A stretch of DNA of 64,000 nucleotides from Pseudomonas sp. B21-040 (lineage in GTDB: Bacteria; Pseudomonadota; Gammaproteobacteria; Pseudomonadales; Pseudomonadaceae): assembly GCF_024748695.1 (NCBI RefSeq), contig NZ_CP087176.1, positions 5,511,501 through 5,575,500 of the forward strand, in the 5' to 3' direction. The notes under the pieces were generated by a model. It searched no databases and was not told the origin of the DNA. It saw nothing but the letters and a program-made list of their open reading frames with translations. The position numbers and the translations under genes are program-made. Below, piece after piece: positions 7,460-20,721 of the stretch. The number at the start of each line of letters is the position of its first letter. The first letter of the stretch is position 1.

Positions 7460-8962
7460 ATGCCAGTGAGCCACCCCCAATACCTTTCAGGCAAGACCGG
7501 TCGGCCTGAGCTCATGGTGATGCTTGGCAGCTTGCTGACGGTGATCGCGATTCTCAGCATCGTTGCCTTTCTGCTGATCCGCGAACACGCCAACGCCCAA
7601 CAATCCGCCACCCGCAGTGCGACCACCATTGCGCAGTTGATCGACGCTGACGTGCTGCGCACCGTCGAGCTCTACGACTTGACCCTGCAAGGCCTGATTG
7701 CCGCCTCGCAACGCGAAGACCTGAAACAGGTTTCGCCGCAGATTCGTCACATGGTGCTGTTTGATCGCTCCACCACGGCGCGCTTCAAGGGCGACATTCT
7801 GTTGCTGGACCAGCACGGCGAAGTCATTGCCGATTCATCGCTGATCGAGCCCAAGCCCGGTAACTTCGCGGACCGCGACTATTTCCTCGCCCATGCGTTT
7901 AACCGCGACACCGGCATGTTCATCAGCCGCCCGTTCAAACCGCGCTGCGACTGCGACGACAGCGAGGAATGGCGGATCAGCTTCAGTCGGCGTATCTCCT
8001 CGTCCACGGGCGAGTTTCTAGGTGTTGCCGTGGCGTCGATGCGCCTCGCGTACTTCGAACAGTTATTCAACAGCCTGGACATCGGCAACGACAGCACCCT
8101 GAGCATCATCAATGACGACGGCATTCTGCTGGCGCAAAAGCCCCATCTGATCAACGACCCCATCGGCAAGAACTTTGCCGGTCGGCCCAATATCGTGCGC
8201 ATCCTGCGTGAGGGCGCGGGCAGCTTTGACAGTGTGTCGAGCGTCGATCACCTACAACGCCTGTACACCTTTTCCAGGGTCGGCAACCTGCCATTGACGG
8301 TCATCGTCGCGCTCTCCGGCAACGAAGTGTTCGCCACCTGGAAGCGCACTGCGCTGGTGATCAGCGGTGCCACCGGCGTCCTGTGTATCGGCCTGCTCTG
8401 GCTGACCTGGCTGCTGTGCCGCGAACTTCGCCTGCGCCATCATGCCGAGCTGGAACTGGCGTTACTGGCCGCCACCGATGCCTTGACCGGTGTCGCCAAC
8501 CGTCGAACCCTGGATCAAACCCTGCGTCACGAGTGGTTTCGCGCGCAACGCTCCGCAAAACCGCTGTCGGTGATGATGATCGACGCCGACCACTTCAAGG
8601 CGTTCAACGATCGACATGGCCACCAGGGCGGCGACGATGCGTTGCGGGCCGTCGCCAAGGTGATCTGCGCCAATGTGCGACGGCCAAGTGATTTGGTGGC
8701 GCGGTACGGTGGTGAGGAGTTTTCGGTGATCCTGCCGGAAACGGACACTGCAGGGGCCCGGCAGATCGCTGAAAAAATACGCACGGCGGTGGAGCAGATG
8801 CCATTGGTGGCGGGCGATGAAACACCGATTACTGTCAGCATCGGAATCAGCACCTGGACGACAGAAAAAGAAATCAGCCTGGAACAACTGTTGTTTGTGG
8901 CAGACAAGGCGCTGTATCAGGCCAAGGAAGGTGGGCGAAATCGGGTGGTGGCTTCGCAGTGA
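7460..8962 (+). CDS. Membrane diguanylate cyclase with periplasmic dCACHE-type sensor
   Basis: A 500-residue protein that should make cyclic-di-GMP from two GTP. Helix 1 (about 19-40) and helix 2 (about 295-318) flank a roughly 250-residue periplasmic region whose motifs (GNFADRDYFLAHAF, RISFSRRISSSTGEFLGVAVASM) fit a double-CACHE/PDC ligand sensor. The cytoplasmic GGDEF domain begins TDALTGVANRR and has an intact active site GGEEF at 417-421. An allosteric inhibition site RPSD (408-411) stands exactly five residues before it, so product feedback is expected. The sensor contains an unusual CDCDD cluster. No good ribosome binding site precedes the ATG, and the start is close to the terminator at 7433, so the true start may be slightly different. 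No EAL domain is present. Confidence 0.92.
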   Translation: MPVSHPQYLSGKTGRPELMVMLGSLLTVIAILSIVAFLLIREHANAQQSATRSATTIAQLIDADVLRTVELYDLTLQGLIAASQREDLKQVSPQIRHMVLFDRSTTARFKGDILLLDQHGEVIADSSLIEPKPGNFADRDYFLAHAFNRDTGMFISRPFKPRCDCDDSEEWRISFSRRISSSTGEFLGVAVASMRLAYFEQLFNSLDIGNDSTLSIINDDGILLAQKPHLINDPIGKNFAGRPNIVRILREGAGSFDSVSSVDHLQRLYTFSRVGNLPLTVIVALSGNEVFATWKRTALVISGATGVLCIGLLWLTWLLCRELRLRHHAELELALLAATDALTGVANRRTLDQTLRHEWFRAQRSAKPLSVMMIDADHFKAFNDRHGHQGGDDALRAVAKVICANVRRPSDLVARYGGEEFSVILPETDTAGARQIAEKIRTAVEQMPLVAGDETPITVSIGISTWTTEKEISLEQLLFVADKALYQAKEGGRNRVVASQ

Positions 8963-8981
8963 ATCCTGCGTTGCAGCGGAG

Positions 8982-9084
8982 GGCCTCATCGCGGGCAAGC
9001 CCGGCTCCCACAAGTAATGCGTCGGACCTAAATCTGTGCCTCTCCAAATAACCTGTGGGAGCCGGGCTTGCCCGCGATGAGGCC
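8982..9084. repeat. REPIN-like inverted REP doublet (class 1)
   Basis: Facing REP copies at 8987-9012 and 9054-9079 are near-perfect inverted partners, and the symmetry extends outward to GGCCTCATCGCGGG and its complement. It lies between the convergent diguanylate cyclase and lpxC. Same class as 214-280. Confidence 0.8.
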
Positions 9085-9114
9085 GGAACGAACATCGCAT
9101 TACTTTCCCAAGGG

Positions 9115-9146
9115 CATAAAAAAAGGCCACCCGAAGGTAGCCTTTA
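9115..9146 (-). terminator. Terminator of the dcw cluster, downstream of lpxC
   Basis: On the minus strand AAAGGCTACC, a TTCG loop and GGTGGCCTTT form a ten-pair stem (one G-U) closed by the very stable C(UUCG)G tetraloop, followed by a run of T. It lies 22 bases after the lpxC stop. Confidence 0.85.
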
Positions 9147-9167
9147 AAAACTAGAGAGGTTTTTTGC

Positions 9168-10115
<948 letters not shown>

Positions 10116-10191
10116 TCAACAAAGGCTGGCGATAATAGCAGACCAGACCTTTGCTGAACACCAATCAACTTCATAGCCCTGATACATTCCA

Positions 10192-11385
10192 TCAATCAGC
10201 CTGACGACGCAGGAAAGCCGGGATGTCCAGGTAGTCCAGATCATCTTGCGGATTCATCTTCGCGGCAGTCGCAGCACCGGCCTGAGCCTGGTTGCGCATG
10301 ACGGTCGGACGGTCCAGGTCACGGTAGTTTACCGCCGGTTGATCCTGACGAGCGGGCGCCGATTGTTGCGGCTGCGCGGCCATCGAGGTGTGAACGGTGT
10401 TGTCGATGACCTTCACAGGCTTCTCGATTTTTGCGCCCAGACCTGTGGCAACCACAGTCACGTGCAGCTCGTCGCGCATGTCCGGATCGATAACGGTACC
10501 GACCTTGACCATCGCGTGCTCGGAAGCGAAGGCTTCGATGATGCTACCCACGTCGGAGTACTCACCCAGGGACAGGTCAGGACCGGCGGTGATGTTCACC
10601 AGGATGCCGCGTGCACCTTGCAGGTTCACGTCTTCGAGCAACGGGTTGCGAATGGCCGCTTCGGTGGCCTCGCGTGCACGGTTCGGACCGCTGGCGCAGC
10701 CAGTGCCCATCATCGCCATGCCCATTTCGCTCATCACGGTGCGCACGTCGGCAAAGTCGACGTTGATCATGCCCGGGCGCTTGATGATGTCAGAGATACC
10801 GCGAACGGCACCGGCCAGCACATCGTCAGCCTTGGCGAATGCGGACAGCAGGCTTGCGTCCTTGCCAAGGATGGTCAGCAGTTTCTCGTTCGGAATGGTG
10901 ATCAGCGAGTCAACGCTTTCCGACAGCAGGCGGATGCCTTCGTCGGCGATCTGCATGCGCTTGCGACCTTCGAACGGGAACGGACGGGTCACCACCGCAA
11001 CGGTGAGGATCCCCATTTCCTTGGCCACTTCAGCAATGATTGGCGCAGCACCGGTACCGGTACCGCCGCCCATGCCAGTGGTGATGAACACCATGTTGGT
11101 GCCCTGCAGGACTTCGGCAATGCGCTCACGGTCTTCGAGAGCGGCCTGACGACCTACTTCAGGGTTGGCGCCAGCGCCCAGACCTTTGGTCACGCCGGTA
11201 CCCAGTTGCAGGATGGTCCGCGCGCCGATGGATTTCAGCGCCTGGGCATCAGTGTTGGCGCAGATGAATTCAACGCCTTCAATGTTGCTCTTGACCATAT
11301 GATTCACGGCGTTTCCGCCGCCACCGCCAACACCGATAACTTTAATAACCGGGCTTGCGGGGATGTTGTCTACGAGTTCGAACAT
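10192..11385 (-). CDS. ftsZ: Cell division GTPase, Z-ring subunit
   Basis: The 397-residue tubulin homologue polymerises at midcell with GTP. I start it at MFELVDNIPASPVIKVIG (11385), preceded by AAAGGAGAG; an in-frame ATG six codons earlier lacks that spacing. The GTP-binding signature GGMGGGTGTG and the synergy-loop aspartate region (NVDFADVRTVM) are intact. A variable Gln/Ala-rich linker (about 320-380) leads to the conserved tail peptide DYLDIPAFLRRQAD that binds FtsA and ZipA. It follows ftsA by 71 bases. Confidence 0.98.
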   Translation of the reverse strand: MFELVDNIPASPVIKVIGVGGGGGNAVNHMVKSNIEGVEFICANTDAQALKSIGARTILQLGTGVTKGLGAGANPEVGRQAALEDRERIAEVLQGTNMVFITTGMGGGTGTGAAPIIAEVAKEMGILTVAVVTRPFPFEGRKRMQIADEGIRLLSESVDSLITIPNEKLLTILGKDASLLSAFAKADDVLAGAVRGISDIIKRPGMINVDFADVRTVMSEMGMAMMGTGCASGPNRAREATEAAIRNPLLEDVNLQGARGILVNITAGPDLSLGEYSDVGSIIEAFASEHAMVKVGTVIDPDMRDELHVTVVATGLGAKIEKPVKVIDNTVHTSMAAQPQQSAPARQDQPAVNYRDLDRPTVMRNQAQAGAATAAKMNPQDDLDYLDIPAFLRRQAD

Positions 11386-11456
11386 TTTCCCTCTCCTTTG
11401 CATTCTCTAGTTTTTTCGCCTACTGCCTGTATCTACAACGGTGCTGCGGTAAATCT

Positions 11457-12716
11457 TTAGAAATTGCCTTGTACCCAGCTCTTGATGCGATCGAGCAAGG
11501 CGGCTTTCGGTTCGTCATTGCTGTAGTTGTCGCGGCTGCTGATGCCCGAGAACGAAATCCCGTCGGACTGCTTTTGCAGGCCGTACATCAACAGGCCAAC
11601 GCCAGTGGAATAAATCGGGTTGCGGACCACGTCGTCCAGGCCCTTCACGCCATGCGGCACGCCCAGGCGGACCGGCATGTGGAAGATTTCCTCCGCCAGC
11701 TCGGTAGCGCCTTCCATCTTCGACGTACCGCCGGTCAGCACGATGCCGGCCGGGATCAGGTCTTCGTAGCCGCTGCGGCGCAGTTCGGCCTGGATCAGCG
11801 TGAACAGCTCGTCGTAACGCGGCTCGACCACTTCGGCCAGGGCCTGGCGGGACAGCTCGCGCGGTGGACGGTCGCCAACGCTTGGAACCTTGATGGTTTC
11901 ACCGGCACCGGCCAGTTTGGCCAGGGCGCAGGCGTAGCGAATCTTGATTTCTTCGGCGTACTGGGTCGGGGTGCGCAACGCCATGGCGATGTCGTTGGTC
12001 ACCTGATCGCCCGCAATCGGGATCACGGCGGTGTGACGGATCGCGCCTTCGGTGAAGATGGCGATGTCGGTGGTACCGCCGCCGATGTCGACCAGGCACA
12101 CGCCCAGCTCTTTCTCGTCATCGGTCAGGACCGAATACGCAGAAGCCAGTTGTTCGAGAATGATGTCGTCGATTTCCAGGCCGCAGCGGCGCACGCATTT
12201 TTCAATGTTCTGTGCAGCGTTGACGGCGCAGGTGACCACGTGGACCTTGGCTTCCAGACGTACGCCGGACATGCCCAGTGGCTCACGAACGCCTTCCTGG
12301 TTATCGATCACGTAATCCTGCGGCAGGGTGTGCAGCACGCGCTGGTCAGCCGGGATCGCCACGGCCTGGGCTGCGTCGAGGACGCGCTCAAGGTCGGCCG
12401 AACTGACTTCGCGATCGCGAATGGCGACGATGCCGTGGGAGTTCAGGCTGCGGATATGATTGCCGGCCACGCCGACAAATGCCGAGTGAATGCGGCAACC
12501 GGCCATCAGCTGCGCTTCTTCGATAGCCCGCTGGATCGACTGCACGGTGGACTCGATGTTCACCACCACGCCTTTCTTCAGGCCACGGGACGGATGCGTA
12601 CCGATCCCGACGATTACGAGCGAGCCGTCGTCCGCAACCTCGCCCACCAGCGCCACCACCTTGGAGGTGCCGATATCGAGACCGACGATCATTTTGCCGC
12701 TTTGCACGTTTGCCAT
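11457..12716 (-). CDS. ftsA: Cell division actin-like protein FtsA
   Basis: A 419-residue actin-fold ATPase that tethers FtsZ filaments to the membrane and recruits late division proteins. Nucleotide-binding motifs of the actin superfamily are visible: phosphate 1 (GLDIGTSKVVALVGE, near residue 12), phosphate 2 (CLVDIGGGTTDIAIF), and the adenosine motif (GIVLTGGTSKMEG). The C-terminal amphipathic helix LLDRIKSWVQGNF is the membrane anchor. The gene is 15 bases after ftsQ. Confidence 0.97.
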   Translation of the reverse strand: MANVQSGKMIVGLDIGTSKVVALVGEVADDGSLVIVGIGTHPSRGLKKGVVVNIESTVQSIQRAIEEAQLMAGCRIHSAFVGVAGNHIRSLNSHGIVAIRDREVSSADLERVLDAAQAVAIPADQRVLHTLPQDYVIDNQEGVREPLGMSGVRLEAKVHVVTCAVNAAQNIEKCVRRCGLEIDDIILEQLASAYSVLTDDEKELGVCLVDIGGGTTDIAIFTEGAIRHTAVIPIAGDQVTNDIAMALRTPTQYAEEIKIRYACALAKLAGAGETIKVPSVGDRPPRELSRQALAEVVEPRYDELFTLIQAELRRSGYEDLIPAGIVLTGGTSKMEGATELAEEIFHMPVRLGVPHGVKGLDDVVRNPIYSTGVGLLMYGLQKQSDGISFSGISSRDNYSNDEPKAALLDRIKSWVQGNF

Positions 12717-12731
12717 GGGTCCTGCCTCTTC

Positions 12732-13601
12732 TTAATTCTTCGCGACAGCGGGTTGGGCTGTCGTGGGCGCTACAGGTTCCCGCCAGCCAACAGCGAGGCC
12801 GTTGGCGTAGCGCAGATCGATGCGCGCAATGTTCGTAATCTGTTCTTTAAGCGTCTTGTCGTAGATGGCGATAAAACGGCGCATCTTTTCCACCAGGTTG
12901 CCGCGCCCCAGCAGCAGTTCGATCCCGGGACCGGCACTGCCGGCGCCGGTGGTCAGGAACCAGCTGCCTCGTTCACGCAATTCCAGGCGTGCAATCGAGA
13001 AGCCCAGCGGCCTGAGCAACTGGCTCAACACCTGGTATTGCTGCATGACCTGCTGTTGAGCCCGTTGTGGGCCGAACAGCTGTGGCAAATGTTCGTAGTT
13101 CGCCAGCTCGCGCGGCGTGAACGCCTGTCCCTGGTTGTTCAACAGCGATTCATCACCCCAGCGGGCCACCGGCAGTTGTTCTTCGAGGCGGATCACCACT
13201 TGATCCGGCCACACCCTGCGCACTTCGGCGTGGGCAATCCATGGCATGGTTTCAAGCTCGGTACGCATGCTCTCCAGGTCGATCGTGAAGAAGCTCGACG
13301 CCACGTACGGGGCGATCCGCTGCTGCACGGCTTGCTGGCTGATGTAGCTCAAATCACCTTGCACGTTGATCTTGGTGATCGGCCGGTCGGCGTACGGCAG
13401 CAAACGCTGCGCGCCTTCGTAAGTGCCAAACCCCAGTGCAACCAACAGCACCGGCCAGAACAAGGCCTTGAGAAAACCAAAATTGGCTTTCGGCAGGCGC
13501 ATAGACATCGGCTCTTTGGCCACCATTCGGCTGGCACCCCGAGGCACCGGCTTGCGGCCGGGTGCTGGAGGGGGCTGATGTCTTAGCTGCGCGCCTTGCA
13601 T
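12732..13601 (-). CDS. ftsQ: Cell division protein FtsQ
   Basis: A 289-residue bitopic protein of the divisome core that links early and late proteins through FtsB and FtsL. It has a basic cytoplasmic tail, one membrane helix (about residues 42-62, [21 protein letters not shown]), and a POTRA domain ([22 protein letters not shown]) followed by the FtsQ beta domain. The start at 13601 has GAGGTTAAG upstream and lies four bases after the ddlB stop. Confidence 0.95.
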   Translation of the reverse strand: MQGAQLRHQPPPAPGRKPVPRGASRMVAKEPMSMRLPKANFGFLKALFWPVLLVALGFGTYEGAQRLLPYADRPITKINVQGDLSYISQQAVQQRIAPYVASSFFTIDLESMRTELETMPWIAHAEVRRVWPDQVVIRLEEQLPVARWGDESLLNNQGQAFTPRELANYEHLPQLFGPQRAQQQVMQQYQVLSQLLRPLGFSIARLELRERGSWFLTTGAGSAGPGIELLLGRGNLVEKMRRFIAIYDKTLKEQITNIARIDLRYANGLAVGWREPVAPTTAQPAVAKN

Positions 13602-13605
13602 GGTC

Positions 13606-16011
<2,406 letters not shown>

Positions 16012-16019
<8 letters not shown>

Positions 16020-17082
16020 GGGCCACCTCCAGGCAGGTATCGACCACGTTACGGGTGGCATCGGGTTTGGCCAGGCGGCGTGCGGCCGTGGCCATATCGT
16101 TGAGTCGTTGTGGTTGCATCAGGACCTCTGTCAGGCGAGCGGCAAGATCCGCTGCGCCAGTCGTTCTTTGCGGCATCAGGAAGGCAGCGCCTTCACGGGC
16201 CAAATAATCGGCGTTGCGGGTCTGGTGATCGTCGATCGCGTGGGGCAATGGCACCAGCATCGAGGGCAGACCGGCGGCGGCCAGCTCACTGATGGTCAGC
16301 GCACCTGCGCGACACACCACCAGGTCGGCCCAGCCATAGGCTTGGGCCATGTCTTTGATGAAAGGCTGCACTTGCGCCTCGACGCCAGCCGCGCGATAGC
16401 GCTCTGCAGTCACTTCATCATGGTTTTTGCCGGCCTGATGGAACACTTCCGGACGCAGGTCGGGGGCGACTTGCGACAGGGCTTCAGGCAGCAATTTGTT
16501 CAACGGTTCTGCGCCCAGGCTTCCACCCAGGATCAGCAAACGCGCCTTGCGACCGGCCAGGGCAGGTCGTGCCGTTTCGAGGAACAGCTCGGTGCGCACC
16601 GGGTTACCGGTGGTCCGACGGCTGTCCGACAGGGTAAAGGTGTCGGGGAACGCTTCACAGACCCGGGCGGCCAACGGCACCAGCAACCGATTGGCGGTAC
16701 CGGCCACAGCGTTCTGTTCGTGAACGATCACCGGCACGCCGGCCAGTTTGGCGGCAACACCACCAGGACCGGTCACATAACCACCGAAGCCGACCACGCA
16801 CACTGGCCGCAACTGGCGAATGATCGCCCGCGCCTGCCAGACGGATTTGAGCAACATGAACGGGGCCTTGAGCAGGGACAATTTGCCCTTGCCGCGCAAG
16901 CCGCTGGCGTTGATGCGGTGCAGTTCGATCCCGGCCAGTGGCACCAGGTCGTTCTCGATACCGCGGGGTGTCCCGAGCCAATGCACGGTGTAACCGCGGG
17001 CCTGGAATTCGTGAGCGCACGCCAGCGCAGGGAACACGTGGCCCCCGGTGCCGCCCGCCATGATCAATACGTTAGCGCCCAT
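16012..17082 (-). CDS. murG: Undecaprenyl-PP-MurNAc-pentapeptide GlcNAc transferase
   Basis: Membrane-associated GT-B glycosyltransferase converting lipid I to lipid II. Start at [20 protein letters not shown] (17082), 11 bases inside ftsW; the upstream in-frame region is ftsW in another frame. Of the 356 residues the N-terminal glycine-rich loop [11 protein letters not shown] and the C-terminal UDP-GlcNAc site ([20 protein letters not shown]) are clear. Confidence 0.96.
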
Positions 17083-18289
17083 GGGGTGGCTCCTCGGCGA
17101 AGTCGCTCTCATGGAACTCCATCTCTTCACTGCCCAGGTGGGTTCGACTCTCCCACTCGATGCGCAGCAACAAGCCGAGACAGGCACAGCAAATCACCAG
17201 CGAGCTACCGCCATAGCTGAGGAATGGTAGCGTCAGGCCTTTGGTCGGCAGCAGGCCGACGTTCACACCGATGTTGATCAGGAACTGACCAATCCACAGG
17301 AACGACAAGCCATACGCGATGTAGGCGGCGAAGAATTGCTTGGCCTTCTCGGCCCAATAACCGATGTACATGCCACGAATACAAACAAAGACGAACAGGG
17401 CCACGGTGCACAGCGAACCGACGGCGCCCAGTTCTTCAGCCAGTACCGAGAACACGAAGTCGGTGTGAGCTTCCGGCAGGTAGAACTGTTTCTGCACGCT
17501 GTTGCCCAGGCCAACGCCAAACCACTCACCGCGACCAAACGCGATCAATGCTTGCGACAACTGGTAGCCAGCACCGAACTGGTCGGCCCACGGGTCGGCA
17601 AAGTTGGTCAGGCGCGCCATTCGATAGGGCTGCACTTGAATCAACAGCACCACCGCCGCGACCGCCAGCACCACCATCAAGGAAAACCGGAACAGCCCGA
17701 CTCCGCCCAGGAACAGCATGGCCGCCGCCGCCCCCATCATCACGACGGTGGCACCGAAGTCCGGCTCCATCAGCAACAGCCCTGCCATGGGCAGCAGCAC
17801 GATGAACGGCTTGAAGAAGCCCATCCAGCTTTCACGCACTTCTTTCTGGCGACGCACCAGGTAGCCGGCGAGGTAGATCACCACGAACACCTTGGCGATT
17901 TCGGAAGGCTGAACGTTGAAGAAACTGAAGCCGATCCAGCGCATCGAACCGTTCACTTCACGGCCGATCCCCGGAACGATCACCATCACCAGCAAACCGA
18001 ACGCACCCAGCAGCATCAGCCAGCCCAGGCGTTGCCAGGTGGCGATCGGAATCATCATGGTGATGACGCAGGCACCCAGACCCAACACCACGTAGATAAG
18101 GTGGCGAATCATGTAATACAGCGCACTGCCCGACTGCACCGCCCCCACTTCGGTCGATGCCGATGCAATCATCACCAGCCCCAGGCCGATCAACGCCAGG
18201 CAACCGGCAAGCATCGGGAAATCGAGGTCGATACCGCGCCCGGTGATGATTGGCGACGGGTAAGGCTTGATGATGTTCAACAGGCTCAT
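17072..18289 (-). CDS. ftsW: Septal peptidoglycan glycosyltransferase (SEDS family)
   Basis: A 405-residue polytopic membrane protein of the SEDS family that polymerises lipid II at the septum with FtsI. About ten hydrophobic segments are visible. The family signature is present near the C-terminus (NIGVNVGLLPTKGLTLPFLSYGGSS), as is the extracellular loop with the conserved WADQFGAGYQLSQALIAFGRGEWFGVGLGNS segment. It overlaps murD by four bases and murG by eleven. Confidence 0.96.
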   Translation of the reverse strand: MSLLNIIKPYPSPIITGRGIDLDFPMLAGCLALIGLGLVMIASASTEVGAVQSGSALYYMIRHLIYVVLGLGACVITMMIPIATWQRLGWLMLLGAFGLLVMVIVPGIGREVNGSMRWIGFSFFNVQPSEIAKVFVVIYLAGYLVRRQKEVRESWMGFFKPFIVLLPMAGLLLMEPDFGATVVMMGAAAAMLFLGGVGLFRFSLMVVLAVAAVVLLIQVQPYRMARLTNFADPWADQFGAGYQLSQALIAFGRGEWFGVGLGNSVQKQFYLPEAHTDFVFSVLAEELGAVGSLCTVALFVFVCIRGMYIGYWAEKAKQFFAAYIAYGLSFLWIGQFLINIGVNVGLLPTKGLTLPFLSYGGSSLVICCACLGLLLRIEWESRTHLGSEEMEFHESDFAEEPPHGR

Positions 18290-19632
18290 GCCAGTTCCTC
18301 CACGGCTTGGACGAACTGGTGACCACGGTCTTCGTAGTTCTTGAACATGTCGAAACTGGCGCAGGCCGGCGACAGCAGCACCACATCACCGGGATGGGCA
18401 GCAGCGCGGCATTGCTCCACGGCTTCAATCAGCGAGCCAGCGCGGATCAGCGGCACGGCATCGCCGATGGCCTCGCCGATCTTGTCGGAATCACGGCCCA
18501 TCAGGATCACGGCGCGGCAGTTGGCCGCCACCGGATCACGCAGGTCATTGAACTCGGCGCCCTTGCCGTCGCCACCGGCGATCAGCACGATCTTGCCTTC
18601 GATGTCCGCACCCAGGCCTTCGATGGCAGCCAGGGCGGCGCCAACGTTGGTGGCTTTGGAATCGTTGTAATAGCCGACGCCATCCAGGTCACGGACCCAC
18701 TGGCAGCGATGTTCGAGGCCGGCAAAGCTGCGCAGGGCCGTCAGCATGGCGTCGAATGGCAGACCGACAGCGTGGCCCAGCGCCAATGCCGCCAGGGCGT
18801 TGGACTGGTTATGGGCGCCACGAATTTTCAACTCGCGCACCGGCATCAGGTTCTGGAATTCGAACGACAGGTATTTCTCGCCGTCTTCTTCGCGGATACC
18901 GAAGGCCTTGAAATCAGGCTTGCTCAGACCGAAAGTCCAGCACGGCTGGCCCTCACCCATCAACGGACGGCTCAGGGCATCCTGACGGTTCACTACAAAC
19001 TGTTTGGCGCCACGGAAGATCCGGTGCTTGGCCAGGTGATAGGCCGGCAGACCGCTGTAACGGTCCATGTGGTCTTCGCTGACGTTGAGCACGGTCGCCA
19101 CTTCGGCGTTGAGCTGATCGGTGGTTTCGAGCTGGAAGCTCGACAGTTCCATCACGTACAGCTCGATGTCATCGCTGAGCAGGTCCAGTGCCGGCGTACC
19201 AAGATTGCCGCCGACGGCAACACGCTTGCCCGCCGCAGCCGCCATCTCCCCGACCAGCGTGGTGACGGTGCTTTTGGCGTTGGAACCGCTGATGGCCACG
19301 ATCGGCGCCTTCGCGTTACGCGCGAACAGCTCGATGTCGCCGGACAATTTCACACCTCGGGCGGCGGCGGCTTGCAGGGCCGGGGTCGCCAGCGCCAGGC
19401 CGGGGCTCACGTAGAGCTCGTCGGCACGGCAGAGGAACTCGACGTCCAGCTCGCCACAACGCACTTCCACGTGCGGATAGTCACGCTTGAGCGTGGCCAG
19501 TTCCGGTGGATTTTCCCGCGTATCGGCGACAGCAAACGACGTGCCCCGGTTCGCCAGGAAGCGAACCAGGGACATGCCGCTCTTGCCGAGGCCGACAACG
19601 ATGCGGAAGTGGTCAGAAGCGATCAGAGACAC
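18286..19632 (-). CDS. murD: UDP-MurNAc-L-alanine--D-glutamate ligase
   Basis: This 448-residue Mur ligase adds D-Glu. The N-terminal domain starts FRIVVGLGKSGMSLVRFLANRG. The P-loop reads SGSNAKSTVTT, with Ala where many MurD proteins have Gly; I recall the same change in the P. aeruginosa enzyme, so it is likely a genus feature rather than a defect. Central-domain motif ISEDHMDRY (here NVSEDHMDRY) and C-terminal LLSPACASFDMF fit MurD. It begins six bases after the mraY stop. Confidence 0.96.
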   Translation of the reverse strand: MSLIASDHFRIVVGLGKSGMSLVRFLANRGTSFAVADTRENPPELATLKRDYPHVEVRCGELDVEFLCRADELYVSPGLALATPALQAAAARGVKLSGDIELFARNAKAPIVAISGSNAKSTVTTLVGEMAAAAGKRVAVGGNLGTPALDLLSDDIELYVMELSSFQLETTDQLNAEVATVLNVSEDHMDRYSGLPAYHLAKHRIFRGAKQFVVNRQDALSRPLMGEGQPCWTFGLSKPDFKAFGIREEDGEKYLSFEFQNLMPVRELKIRGAHNQSNALAALALGHAVGLPFDAMLTALRSFAGLEHRCQWVRDLDGVGYYNDSKATNVGAALAAIEGLGADIEGKIVLIAGGDGKGAEFNDLRDPVAANCRAVILMGRDSDKIGEAIGDAVPLIRAGSLIEAVEQCRAAAHPGDVVLLSPACASFDMFKNYEDRGHQFVQAVEELA

Positions 19633-19638
19633 GAGTTT

Positions 19639-20721
19639 CTACCTCAGCTTCAGGGTGGCAAGGCCAACCAGCACGAGAATCACGGTGATGATCCAGAAAC
19701 GGACGATCACGCGCGGCTCAGGCCAGCCCTTGAGTTCAAAGTGGTGATGGATCGGTGCCATGCGGAACACACGGCGACCGGTCAACTTGAAAGACGCAAC
19801 CTGGATGACGACGGACAGGGTTTCCATGACGAACACACCGCCCATGATGAACAGGACGATTTCCTGACGGACGATCACCGCGATGGTGCCCAGGGCCGCG
19901 CCCAGCGCCAGCGCGCCGACGTCACCCATGAAAACCTGTGCCGGGTAGGTGTTGAACCACAGGAAGCCGAGGCCCGCACCGATCAGGGCGCCGCAGAACA
20001 CAATCAATTCGCCCGCGCCCGGTACATAAGGGATCAGCAGGTATTCAGCGAATTTCACGTTACCCGAGAGGTAGCAGAAGATCCCCAGACCACCACCAAC
20101 CATCACGGTCGGCATGATTGCCAGGCCGTCGAGACCGTCGGTCAGGTTGACCGCGTTGCTCGAACCGACAATCACGAAGTAGGTCAGGACGATGAAGCCT
20201 GCACCCAACGGAATGCTGTAATCCTTGAGCATCGGCAGGATCAGGGTGGTTTCCACCGGTGTAGCAGCGGTCATATAAAGGAAGATGGCTGCGCCCAGGC
20301 CAAACACCGACTGCCAGAAGTACTTCCAGCGGCTCGGCAAGCCACGGGAGTTCTTCTCGATCACTTTGCGGTAGTCGTCGACCCAGCCGATCGCGCCGAA
20401 CAGCAACGTCACCAGCAGCACCGTCCAGACATAACGGTTGCTCAGGTCGGCCCAAAGCAAGGTGCTGACACCGATGGACGACAGAATCAGCGCGCCGCCC
20501 ATGGTCGGTGTACCCGACTTGGACAGGTGCGACTGCGGGCCATCATTGCGAACGGATTGACCGATCTGACGGTTCTGCAACGTGCGGATCATCCATGGGC
20601 CATAGCACAGCGACAAAACCAGCGCGGTCAGCACACCGAGAATCCCGCGCAGGGTCAGGTACTGAAAGACCGCGAAGCCTTTGTAGAACTGTTGCAGATA
20701 CTCCGCTAGCAGCAGCAGCAT
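19639..20721 (-). CDS. mraY: Phospho-MurNAc-pentapeptide transferase
   Basis: Integral membrane enzyme that makes lipid I from UDP-MurNAc-pentapeptide and undecaprenyl phosphate. Start at [16 protein letters not shown] (20721), giving the family-standard 360 residues; its ATG shares one base with the murF stop (TAATG). Ten hydrophobic segments are visible, with the catalytic-site motifs [20 protein letters not shown] and the HHHFE signature [10 protein letters not shown]. Confidence 0.97.
   Translation of the reverse strand: MLLLLAEYLQQFYKGFAVFQYLTLRGILGVLTALVLSLCYGPWMIRTLQNRQIGQSVRNDGPQSHLSKSGTPTMGGALILSSIGVSTLLWADLSNRYVWTVLLVTLLFGAIGWVDDYRKVIEKNSRGLPSRWKYFWQSVFGLGAAIFLYMTAATPVETTLILPMLKDYSIPLGAGFIVLTYFVIVGSSNAVNLTDGLDGLAIMPTVMVGGGLGIFCYLSGNVKFAEYLLIPYVPGAGELIVFCGALIGAGLGFLWFNTYPAQVFMGDVGALALGAALGTIAVIVRQEIVLFIMGGVFVMETLSVVIQVASFKLTGRRVFRMAPIHHHFELKGWPEPRVIVRFWIITVILVLVGLATLKLR

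Noticed and set aside
11355..13586. Plus-strand frame of 743 codons opposite ftsA and ftsQ
   Set aside because: Same reasoning: antisense shadow, no ribosome binding site, composition typical of reverse reading of GC-rich genes.
18307..20709. Long plus-strand frame of 800 codons opposite murD and mraY
   Set aside because: It is a shadow of high-GC coding DNA. The minus-strand genes have full families and overlaps, and the plus-strand product is Gln/His/Arg-rich without motifs.
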